This document shows positions 1 to 6,134 of a DNA stretch of 6,696 nucleotides, piece by piece (position 1 is the first letter of the stretch; the number at the start of each line of letters is the position of its first letter). The notes below the pieces were generated by a model. That model saw only the letters and a program-made list of their open reading frames with translations. It was not told the DNA's origin and did not search any database. The DNA comes from Blastocatellia bacterium. Lineage in GTDB: Bacteria > Acidobacteriota > Blastocatellia > Pyrinomonadales > Pyrinomonadaceae. The translations under genes were made by a program, and so were the position numbers. The stretch lies in contig JACDAK010000153.1 in NCBI GenBank assembly GCA_013695495.1, forward strand, positions 1-6,696. Reading direction: 5' to 3'.

Positions 1-707
1 CCAACGGCTATTATTTCCAGCCGGAAAAGATCAAGAAGCTGAACGAAGCGGGGCTAGATTATCTTCAGATCTCGATAGATAACGTGACGCCGGACGATGT
101 TTCGAAAAAGAGCCTTAAGGTGCTCGATTCGAAACTGGTGAACCTGCGCGACCATGCCAGGTTCAAGGTCAACATCAACTCGGTCGTGGGCGGCGGCGTG
201 GCGAATCCGGAAGAGGCTCTGATAATCGCCAACCGTGCGCGTGAGCTTGGTTTCTCTTCTACCGTGGGGGTCATCCACGACGAAATGGGGCTGAACAAGG
301 GCCTGACACCGCGTGAAAAAGAAGTTTATAAAGAGATCAAGGCTAAGGGCTCCCGCTCGTATGCCCGCTGGAATTGGTTTCAGGACCGGCTTGTGGAAGG
401 CGGCGAATATGAGTGGAGATGCCGCGCCGGGGCTCGTTACCTTTATATCGATGAAATGGGAATCGTCAACTGGTGTTCGCAGCAACGCGGAACACCGGGT
501 ATTCCTCTGCTTGAATATACTCACGAAGACATGGAGCGCGAATACATCACCGAGAAGTGGTGTGCTCCGACATGCACTATTCAGTGCGTCCACCAGGTCG
601 GCCATCTTGACGCGTGGCGGCATCCGCAAATAAGCACCAGTGATTACAACAGCCGCAACGGCGGCGGTCTGAAGAAAGAGACTGTCGCACAAGTCCTCGC
701 TGACTGA
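1..707 (+). CDS. Radical SAM protein with SPASM-like C-terminal domain (5' partial)
   Basis: The reading frame is open from the left edge (first full codon at 3) to a TGA at 705-707, giving 234 visible residues; the start and the radical SAM CxxxCxxC cluster motif lie outside. Visible residues 19-26 (DYLQISID) and 56-65 (VNINSVVGGG) look like late strands of the radical SAM barrel. The tail is cysteine-rich: Cys140 (WRCRAG), Cys158 (NWCSQQRG), then Cys187, Cys191 and Cys195 (WCAPTC, IQCVHQ). This resembles a SPASM/twitch domain that binds an auxiliary iron-sulfur cluster, as in the enzymes that modify peptides or other small substrates. A GTG at 84 could be mistaken for a start, but the frame continues upstream with barrel-like sequence, so it is internal. 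The substrate cannot be told from this fragment, and the next gene downstream does not look like a precursor peptide. The family call is fairly sure; the subfamily is not. Confidence 0.85.
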   Translation, partial: NGYYFQPEKIKKLNEAGLDYLQISIDNVTPDDVSKKSLKVLDSKLVNLRDHARFKVNINSVVGGGVANPEEALIIANRARELGFSSTVGVIHDEMGLNKGLTPREKEVYKEIKAKGSRSYARWNWFQDRLVEGGEYEWRCRAGARYLYIDEMGIVNWCSQQRGTPGIPLLEYTHEDMEREYITEKWCAPTCTIQCVHQVGHLDAWRHPQISTSDYNSRNGGGLKKETVAQVLAD

Positions 708-753
708 TCCGTTTCCGCAACACCCCTCACCTTTTTTGAATGTTTTTCGCGAC

Positions 754-782
754 TTTGCCCGTGCTCACACCTGCGGTATTCT
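754..782 (+). promoter_or_regulatory. Possible promoter giving a leaderless mRNA for the 789-1517 gene
   Basis: TATTCT at 777-782 matches the -10 consensus at four of six positions. It lies 17 bases after a weak -35-like TTTGCC (754-759, three of six). Initiation about seven bases beyond the -10 would fall on the ATG at 789. There is no Shine-Dalgarno sequence before that ATG, which agrees with a leaderless transcript. Both hexamers are weak and could be chance matches. Confidence 0.25.
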
Positions 783-788
783 TTATCC

Positions 789-1517
789 ATGAAATTTAAC
801 CGAAATCAGGCAAAGGAGTTGACCAACGCGAAGGAGCTCGAGATATATGACAACGCTCAAGCCTCTAAGATAGAAAAACTATCAGTAACCGAGCTTAAGG
901 ACATGGTCAAGCGGAGCAGAACGCTTCGCGACAAGTTGAGAGATGTTAAGCGGAGTCAGGTGCGTTCAAAACAATCGCAAAACGCGGCTCGCGGTGCTGC
1001 ACCCGCTGACCGGAGTGCGGAGAAGGCGGACCTGTTTGCGGAAGTGCACGATATCTTTGCGGACCGTCTGGAAAAGGTAGAGGCCGGCGGGGCCGAGGCG
1101 AAGGCGAAAGCAGATGAAAAGAAGCTGACAAAAACCGACAAGAATATAGAAACGAGAGGAGATCGTACAGCGGCGAAGCAGGCACTCAAAAGCGTGGCGA
1201 AGGCAGTGAATACACCACCCGAGGGGCCGGCCGGAAAAGCGAAGACAGAGGTGAAGGACGCCAAGCCCAGCGTGAAGCGGAGTCTTGCTTCTGCAACGTC
1301 TGCGAATGCGCCGGGTAAGATCCAATCATCAGAAGATGCGGACACCGCAGAAGAACGTTCTTCGGCGGGCACGGGAAAATCCTCGGGCGGAGCTACCAAT
1401 TCGGGGGAGCGGGGAAAGATCGATCTGAACAGGATCTCACGAAGCGGCCGCTCGAAAAAGATGGCTCACATCTCCGCTACGAATAAAAGGAATCAAGCTC
1501 GACGGGATTCGAAGTAA
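789..1517 (+). CDS. Hypothetical Lys/Ala-rich basic protein, largely disordered
   Basis: This is a 242-residue protein I do not recognise. Residues 1-66 look helical and strongly charged, with a TLRDKLRD segment (45-52) and a KRSQVRSKQSQ stretch (54-64). A second short amphipathic helix lies at about 76-98 (DLFAEVHDIFADRLEKVE). Residues 100-210 are low-complexity, rich in Lys, Ala, Glu, Ser and Gly, and probably disordered. The tail (211-242) is very basic and ends in HISATNKRNQARRDSK. There is no Cys, no Trp, no signal peptide and no membrane segment, so it is probably cytoplasmic; nucleic-acid or nucleoid binding is only a guess from charge. Structured ends joined by a variable linker suggest a real protein, and the G+C-rich opposite-strand frames look like shadows. 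The ATG at 789 is the first in frame near the preceding gene and has no Shine-Dalgarno sequence. The gene precedes the FMN reductase by 14 bases. Confidence 0.75.
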   Translation: MKFNRNQAKELTNAKELEIYDNAQASKIEKLSVTELKDMVKRSRTLRDKLRDVKRSQVRSKQSQNAARGAAPADRSAEKADLFAEVHDIFADRLEKVEAGGAEAKAKADEKKLTKTDKNIETRGDRTAAKQALKSVAKAVNTPPEGPAGKAKTEVKDAKPSVKRSLASATSANAPGKIQSSEDADTAEERSSAGTGKSSGGATNSGERGKIDLNRISRSGRSKKMAHISATNKRNQARRDSK

Positions 1518-1531
1518 GGCCGACTTCAACT

Positions 1532-2137
1532 ATGTCTGACGAAGCCGCGATCAAACCTTTCGTTCCGATACTCATAGGAACGAACCGAGCTGAAAACCTA
1601 AGCGGACGAGCGGCTGAGTGGCTTTTCGCTCAGATGCAGATGCGAGCGGATCTCGAGACGGAACTGTTTGACGTTTCTAAATACGAATTCTCTTCGTCAG
1701 ACTACGGCCCGACACTTAGACACCAATTCGCAGACTGGTCGGAGGCGATGGGACGTGCCGACGCGTTGGTGATCGTATCGCCGGAATATAATCACGGCTA
1801 CCCCGGGACGCTCAAATGCATGCTCGACGTGCTGCGGAAGGAATACATTCACAAAGCAGTCGGGTTGGTGGGCGTTTCCAGCGGCCCATGGGGCGGCACG
1901 AGGGTGATCGAGTCGCTTGTCCCGGTCGTTCGAGAGCTTGGACTGATCGTAACGTTCACAGACCTTCACTTTCCGAAGATCGCCGCGGCCGCCGACGGAA
2001 CGCTCGCGATCGACGAACCTGCCCATGCGAGGCGAGCCACAGCTTTCCTCGACGAACTTATCTGGATGGCCGCTGCCCTTAGATGGGGCCGCAAAAACCT
2101 GCCCTCTAAATTCCACCCCCAAACCGAATCCCTTTAA
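1532..2137 (+). CDS. NADPH-dependent FMN reductase family flavoprotein
   Basis: This 201-residue protein has the flavodoxin-like fold of the NADPH-dependent FMN reductase family (PF03358), which includes FMN, azo-dye, chromate and quinone reductases using NAD(P)H. The FMN phosphate-binding loop is at 16-26 (GTNRAENLSGR), after the first beta strand. The family's hallmark motif is at 83-95 (SPEYNHGYPGTLK), where the backbone and Tyr/Asn contact the flavin. A third flavin-side loop, SSGPWGGTRV (116-125), follows strand four. Length is normal for the family and there is no signal peptide, so it is a soluble cytoplasmic oxidoreductase, probably dimeric. The true electron acceptor cannot be predicted. 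The ATG at 1532 places the nucleotide loop at the expected distance from the N terminus. The only Shine-Dalgarno-like bases are AAGG at 1516-1519, overlapping the previous stop and rather far away. The short gap suggests co-transcription with the upstream gene. Confidence 0.92.
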   Translation: MSDEAAIKPFVPILIGTNRAENLSGRAAEWLFAQMQMRADLETELFDVSKYEFSSSDYGPTLRHQFADWSEAMGRADALVIVSPEYNHGYPGTLKCMLDVLRKEYIHKAVGLVGVSSGPWGGTRVIESLVPVVRELGLIVTFTDLHFPKIAAAADGTLAIDEPAHARRATAFLDELIWMAAALRWGRKNLPSKFHPQTESL

Positions 2138-2142
2138 GTTAA

Positions 2143-2165
2143 GCTCTCCGGAGCCGGCGCGGAGC
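2143..2165 (+). terminator. Weak hairpin in the convergent gap, possible terminator
   Basis: Five bases after the FMN reductase stop, GCTCTCCG (2143-2150) can pair with CGCGGAGC (2158-2165) around a seven-base loop. There is one G-U pair and one C-C mismatch. No run of T follows on the plus strand, and only a broken T/A stretch follows on the minus strand, so it is a poor intrinsic terminator. Its place between two convergent genes is the main support. The rest of the gap holds nothing I can identify. Confidence 0.2.
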
Positions 2166-2197
2166 CTCAGTGCGCGGACGCGAGGACCGCCATTTTG

Positions 2198-3646
2198 TTA
2201 GCGCATGGGGGTGGTTTCGCCGATGGACCAGACGATTACGGAACTCGAAAGTCCGAGTCCGGAGAGCCGGCCGGCCATCATGATCACTCGTTCGTTATGC
2301 TCCACAACCTGTGCTTCGAGCAGGGTCCGCTCGCCGATGCGTAGCATTTCCTGAGTCGCCCATGGCATCTCGTGAAGGAAGGGGTTGACGCCCCATATCA
2401 AAGCCAGTTGGTTATAGGCATCTTCGGATGTGGTGAGGCCAAAGGTTTGGAGGCCGGAGCGGAAGCTGGACATTCGCCGTGCCATCAGCCCGGACTCGGT
2501 GAATACTGCCACCTTGTCGGTCATTGTTTCTTTCGCGGCGTAGGCGGCGGCCCGGCAGAGTGCCTGGCTGGTGCGGCCCGACGGCGGAAGCGAATATTTG
2601 ACGGGTTTTTTCAGCTGCTCGGGTTTGATCGTTTCGGCCGCGTCGATGATCCTTGCCATCGTCCGGATCGTCTCAAGGGGATAGGAGCCCGCCGCGGTTT
2701 CGCCTGAGAGCATTACGGCGTCACTGCCGTCCCAGACGGCGTTCGCCACATCGGAGGCCTCCGCTCGCGTGGGGTTGGGGCTGTCGATCATCGACTGGAG
2801 CATCTGCGTCGCTGTGATAACGAAACGGTCATTTGCGATCGCTTTTTCGATGATCCGCTTTTGATAAACCGGAACGTGTTCGACGGTGGTTTCAACGCCG
2901 AGGTCGCCGCGAGCGACCATTACGCCGTCCGTCGCCTCGATAATGTCGTCGAGGTTCTCGATCGCTTCCGCTTTTTCTATCTTGGCTACGAGCAGAGCGC
3001 AGCCCATGGTGCGCTTGTTCAGCTTCTTGATCAGCTCCTTGACCCCTCGGCAGTCGTCCGCTGTTCGAACGAAGGAAAGTGCGATGAAATCGACATTGTG
3101 GCTCATTGCCCATTCGAGATCGGCGTGGTCCTTCTCCGTCATTGACGGGATCGGCAAATGGGTGCCGGGCAAGTTGATACCTTTGCGTGCACTCAATGGC
3201 CCGCCGATGACCACCTTACAGTAGATCTCGGTTCCCTCGATCCGCTCGACGCGAAGTTCGATCGCGCCGTCGTTGATGAGGATCTTTGCGTCGGGCCGCA
3301 AGGACTTTGGAAGCTCAGAGAAGTTTGTCGAGACAATGGTTTCATCGCCGACAATGTCGCGGGATGTAATGGTGAAATGAGCGCCGGGGACGAGATCGAT
3401 CGTCTTGCCGTCTTCGAAACTGCGGATGCGGATCTTTGGCCCGGAAAGATCGACCAGAACTGCTAGAGGCATCCCGAGCCTCTGAGCGGCGGAGCGTGCA
3501 TGACTGATGCTTGATTCGTGTTCGTCGTGGGTGCCGTGCGACATGTTGATGCGGACGGCGTTAACGCCTGCTTCAAGCAGCGAGGTGATCACGGATTCTG
3601 TTGAGGTGGCGGGCCCGAGTGTGGCCAAGATCTTTGCTCTTCTCAT
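2198..3646 (-). CDS. pyk: Pyruvate kinase
   Basis: Pyruvate kinase transfers phosphate from phosphoenolpyruvate to ADP, giving pyruvate and ATP in the last step of glycolysis in the cytoplasm. The 482-residue length is typical. The N terminus (AKILATLGPAT) and VRINMSHG (31-38, with substrate-binding Arg32) open the barrel. The small B domain covers roughly residues 71-165. The active-site signature ALLVAKIEKAEAI spans 217-229, with catalytic Lys222 and metal-ligand Glu224; ARGDLGVE (245-252) supplies the second metal ligand, and TATQML (278-283) contacts substrate. RAEASDVANAVWDGSDAVML (294-313) and SGETAAG complete the barrel. The C-terminal regulatory domain (about 350-475) has TESGLMARRMSSFRS (383-397) in place of the usual T.SG.TAR....RP loop, so its allosteric control may differ. 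Lys71 in SGPKIRI is of the K+-independent type. The ATG at 3644-3646 gives the normal family start; no Shine-Dalgarno sequence precedes it. It is the last gene of the minus-strand block. Confidence 0.97.
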   Translation of the reverse strand: MRRAKILATLGPATSTESVITSLLEAGVNAVRINMSHGTHDEHESSISHARSAAQRLGMPLAVLVDLSGPKIRIRSFEDGKTIDLVPGAHFTITSRDIVGDETIVSTNFSELPKSLRPDAKILINDGAIELRVERIEGTEIYCKVVIGGPLSARKGINLPGTHLPIPSMTEKDHADLEWAMSHNVDFIALSFVRTADDCRGVKELIKKLNKRTMGCALLVAKIEKAEAIENLDDIIEATDGVMVARGDLGVETTVEHVPVYQKRIIEKAIANDRFVITATQMLQSMIDSPNPTRAEASDVANAVWDGSDAVMLSGETAAGSYPLETIRTMARIIDAAETIKPEQLKKPVKYSLPPSGRTSQALCRAAAYAAKETMTDKVAVFTESGLMARRMSSFRSGLQTFGLTTSEDAYNQLALIWGVNPFLHEMPWATQEMLRIGERTLLEAQVVEHNERVIMMAGRLSGLGLSSSVIVWSIGETTPMR

Positions 3647-3653
3647 TTGAAGA

Positions 3654-3682
3654 ATAGTAACGCACTAGGGGGATGCAGCGAA
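3654..3682 (-). promoter_or_regulatory. Possible promoter upstream of pyruvate kinase
   Basis: On the minus strand, TACTAT (3659-3654, four of six matches to the -10 consensus) ends seven bases before the ATG of pyruvate kinase. A weak TTCGCT (3682-3677) lies 17 bases further upstream. Initiation at the usual distance would fall at or next to the start codon, giving a leaderless or nearly leaderless mRNA. The 62-base gap after the glycosidase gene leaves room for a promoter separate from the upstream genes. The match is weak. Confidence 0.25.
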
Positions 3683-3708
3683 GTCTGCGGGCGAACATGT
3701 TAACGGCG

Positions 3709-5643
3709 TTATAACAATTTCGCTTTTTTGCGGCAATAATTTATGCAGGCGGCGACAAAGCTGGAATGTGACCACGTGAGTGGCGAAACTGAGACCGGGC
3801 CATTCGTTTCGGGGTCGATCTGTTCTGCCATCACACCGGAGGGGAGGGCGCTTTCCTGCACGGTGCGGAGAATGGCAAGGGCAAGGTCGAGGTCGGGCAG
3901 ATTTTGTGCTTTTGCGATGTAGTACTCAGCAAGCCATATCGTGCAGATGACCCATGCGTTGCCCGCGCCGTCGTCGGAGATTCGCATGTAACCGTCATTC
4001 TCGAATCGTGCGATGCCGCCGGGTACGGAAAGATACTCTTCGATGGCGGACATTGTCGTTGTGACAAGCGGGTCAGAGGGATCGAAGCAACCGAAGTAGA
4101 AGGTGCCAAAAAGGGAGGCATCAACGGTTGCGTCGGGTTCGTATCCGTTCCCGTTCGACTGAAGCGAGCGCAGGAAGCGGCCGTCCTTTTCGCTGTAAAG
4201 GTGCTCGCGCATACCGACCTGGATCCGGTTCGCGGTGTCTGAATATTTGAGGGCGCGGTCGTGTTCGGCGAAGAGCACGGCGAAATTTGCTGCGGCACGC
4301 AGGCCTGCGACGACCGTGGCGCAAGTGAAGGTGTGAATGCCGCGGCGGTCTTCCCAGAGGTTCCAGCTCGGTTGGGGGAGTCCGAGATCTTCGCCGATGA
4401 AGGCTGCCATGAAATCGGCACATGGGACGGTGACGGATCGGTAGAGCCGATGGGCGAATTCGATGTCGCGGTAGAGTTGATAGTGCTCCCAGAGTGCCCA
4501 GAGCACGAGCGCGGTCTCGTCTTCCTGGATCGGGACGAGTGACGTTTGGGAGTGCGGATCCCATGCGGCGTGCCAGCCGGACGCGACAGTGCTGTCGGCG
4601 TTGTATTTTTGGAGGAAGTAGCCGTCGGGATGGACGAGCGTTTCGCAGAACCGGAAGAACTTTCGCGTTAAGTGCGAAAAGCCGGCGAGGTCAAGGGCGT
4701 TTGCGACGAGGGCGCCGTCGCGCGTCCAGAGGTAGCTGTAATGATCGGTCGCCCGTAGTGTCACGTCCCAATCGTTGGCGGCAATGATCGCCCCGCCGTT
4801 GTCGATCTGGGTATGCACGATCAGGAGCGAACGTTTGAACATCGCTTGCGTGTCGGCGGGGAGGGCTGAGAGGTCGGTGTCGTTCTTATTCACCCACGCT
4901 CGCCAGTAATTGCCGGTGTAATCGATGTAGCGGTCAGGCGTGCGATCTGCGACCTGAGCATCGAGCAGTTTTACCTCGTCGTAGCTTTTGCCGGCGGCGA
5001 TCCAATAGAAGGCTTCGGCAGATCCGTTAGGTTCGAGTGAGAGTTCAATGCAGATCGTGGAGTCGGCGGAGCCTTCGGTTATCGCGGCGCCCTGAAGAAC
5101 GCCGTCTTCGGCATCGCGCCACGTGCCTTCGTGACCCTGGAAATCTTTCCGGCCGGTGGCAAAGGATGAGAACAGCGGATCTGATTTGATCAGGAAGTAC
5201 CGGCTTTTTTGATAATGGATGAGCGATTTGGTGAGAGGGTCGAAATATACGGTGTCGCCGACTTTGTTCTCGTAAAGGCGAAAATCTTCGTGGAGAAAGA
5301 CGCGGACGTTGCGTGAGGTGTCTCGGTTATTGATGACGCTGAAGCGCCGGAGGAAAATGTTCTCGTGGCTAGCGACAGTGTCGTTGCAGATGATCTCGAT
5401 GCCGAGCGATTCGTTTACCAAGCGAACGTCGGTGACGAGAGTTTCGTCGAGATAACGGAGGTCGCGGGACCAATCGTCGGAGGAGAGCCACGAAAATTCG
5501 TCGTCGACCCAGATGCCAAAGCGGAATGCGGAGCCTTCGGTTTGGTTTTCCTGGCCGACGTGCGGGAAATAGATGTCGCGGATCTGGTATTTGTCGTCGA
5601 AGGTCACGAGCAGCGAGCCGTTGCCGACGGGGATGTCACGCAT
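3709..5643 (-). CDS. GH15 family glycoside hydrolase (glucoamylase/trehalase-like)
   Basis: This 644-residue protein belongs to glycoside hydrolase family 15, inverting enzymes that release beta-glucose from the ends of alpha-glucans or, in some members, split trehalose. The N-terminal beta-sandwich (about 1-255) starts with VGNGSLLVTFDDKYQIRDIY, typical of bacterial and archaeal members. The (alpha/alpha)6 barrel (about 265-640) contains YLWTRDG (304-310), the EDETALVL segment (374-381), and LWEDRRGIHTFT (429-440), whose Glu431 is the likely general acid. AEQ at 606-608 gives Glu607 as the likely general base, followed by SPLTWSHSSF (620-629). Both catalytic residues are present, so it should be active. 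There is no signal peptide, which points to cytoplasmic use of glycogen, maltodextrin or trehalose; the substrate cannot be chosen from sequence alone. The ATG at 5641-5643 gives the family's usual N terminus. It begins 15 bases after the Nudix stop, suggesting co-transcription, and no Shine-Dalgarno sequence is visible. Confidence 0.93.
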   Translation of the reverse strand: MRDIPVGNGSLLVTFDDKYQIRDIYFPHVGQENQTEGSAFRFGIWVDDEFSWLSSDDWSRDLRYLDETLVTDVRLVNESLGIEIICNDTVASHENIFLRRFSVINNRDTSRNVRVFLHEDFRLYENKVGDTVYFDPLTKSLIHYQKSRYFLIKSDPLFSSFATGRKDFQGHEGTWRDAEDGVLQGAAITEGSADSTICIELSLEPNGSAEAFYWIAAGKSYDEVKLLDAQVADRTPDRYIDYTGNYWRAWVNKNDTDLSALPADTQAMFKRSLLIVHTQIDNGGAIIAANDWDVTLRATDHYSYLWTRDGALVANALDLAGFSHLTRKFFRFCETLVHPDGYFLQKYNADSTVASGWHAAWDPHSQTSLVPIQEDETALVLWALWEHYQLYRDIEFAHRLYRSVTVPCADFMAAFIGEDLGLPQPSWNLWEDRRGIHTFTCATVVAGLRAAANFAVLFAEHDRALKYSDTANRIQVGMREHLYSEKDGRFLRSLQSNGNGYEPDATVDASLFGTFYFGCFDPSDPLVTTTMSAIEEYLSVPGGIARFENDGYMRISDDGAGNAWVICTIWLAEYYIAKAQNLPDLDLALAILRTVQESALPSGVMAEQIDPETNGPVSVSPLTWSHSSFVAACINYCRKKAKLL

Positions 5644-5658
5644 AAGGATGGTTGTAGG

Positions 5659-6132
5659 TCAGATGCTGAGTTTGTCGGCCATTTCGCGACCGCGGCGAAC
5701 CATGCTTCGCTCGGTTTCGAAGACGAGCATTTCAAGCGCCTCGTCGAACGAGACCCATCTGGCTTCGGCAACCTCGTTGTCGTGATCTTCGACATCGCCG
5801 CCGACGTAACGCATCAGGAAAAAACTAACGAATTTGTGTATCTGATACTGCGTTCCGTCGCGGTCGGCGGTGAACCAGTAATTTATGGTGTCGATGGGGG
5901 CGACGAGTTCGCAATTGATGCCCGCCTCCTCGCTTACTTCGCGGAGTGCGGCGATCTCGGCAGTTTCGCCGGGGTCGATGATGCCTTTCGGCAACTGCCA
6001 GCGCATGTGCGGAAGCATCAAAATGATGGCGAGCTTCCGCTCGCCGCCTTCGCCGATACGGACTGCAACGCCGCCGGCGGAAAACTGCTCGATCCTCGGC
6101 AGCGGGTCTTGTCCGGGTGAACCTTTCATCAT
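5659..6132 (-). CDS. Nudix hydrolase
   Basis: Nudix enzymes hydrolyse a nucleoside diphosphate linked to another group, using a Mg2+ bound by the Nudix box. That box is complete at residues 50-72 (bases 5985-5917), from GIIDPGE to REVSEEAGI, matching G-x5-E-x7-REUxEExGU with the metal-binding glutamates Glu65, Glu68 and Glu69. The preceding WQLPKG (45-50) and AGGVAV (19-24) resemble the MutT / diadenosine polyphosphate hydrolase-like group. Natural substrates in this family vary widely, so a house-cleaning or signalling nucleotide role is possible but not determined. The length of 157 residues is normal and there is no signal peptide. Two adjacent ATG codons (6132-6130 and 6129-6127) could serve as start; the first lies two bases after the stop of the thioredoxin-like gene, which suggests translational coupling. 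No Shine-Dalgarno sequence is seen. Confidence 0.93.
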   Translation of the reverse strand: MMKGSPGQDPLPRIEQFSAGGVAVRIGEGGERKLAIILMLPHMRWQLPKGIIDPGETAEIAALREVSEEAGINCELVAPIDTINYWFTADRDGTQYQIHKFVSFFLMRYVGGDVEDHDNEVAEARWVSFDEALEMLVFETERSMVRRGREMADKLSI

Positions 6133-6134
6133 TG

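Noticed and set aside
54..692. A 212-codon open frame on the minus strand opposite the radical SAM gene
   Set aside because: The plus-strand frame encodes recognisable barrel and cysteine motifs, while the opposite frame has no domain-like sequence.
708..788. Terminator after the radical SAM gene
   Set aside because: The gap has T-rich runs (CTTTTTTG and GTTTTTC) but no stem before them, so there is no support for an intrinsic terminator.
956..1399. Minus-strand open frames opposite the unknown basic protein
   Set aside because: Their Ala/Ser/Phe-rich text is what the complement of a Lys/Ala/Glu-rich gene gives. The plus-strand frame has a plausible start, stop and spacing to the next gene.
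1..1517. Radical SAM enzyme with the next gene as its RiPP precursor peptide
   Set aside because: The next protein is 242 residues, with no leader/core layout and no Cys; 81 bases and a possible promoter separate the genes.
5365..6120. A 251-codon open frame on the plus strand across the Nudix gene and the start of the glycosidase gene
   Set aside because: It lies wholly opposite two genes with complete catalytic motifs, crosses their boundary and shows no recognisable domain. It is best explained by the codon bias of the real genes.
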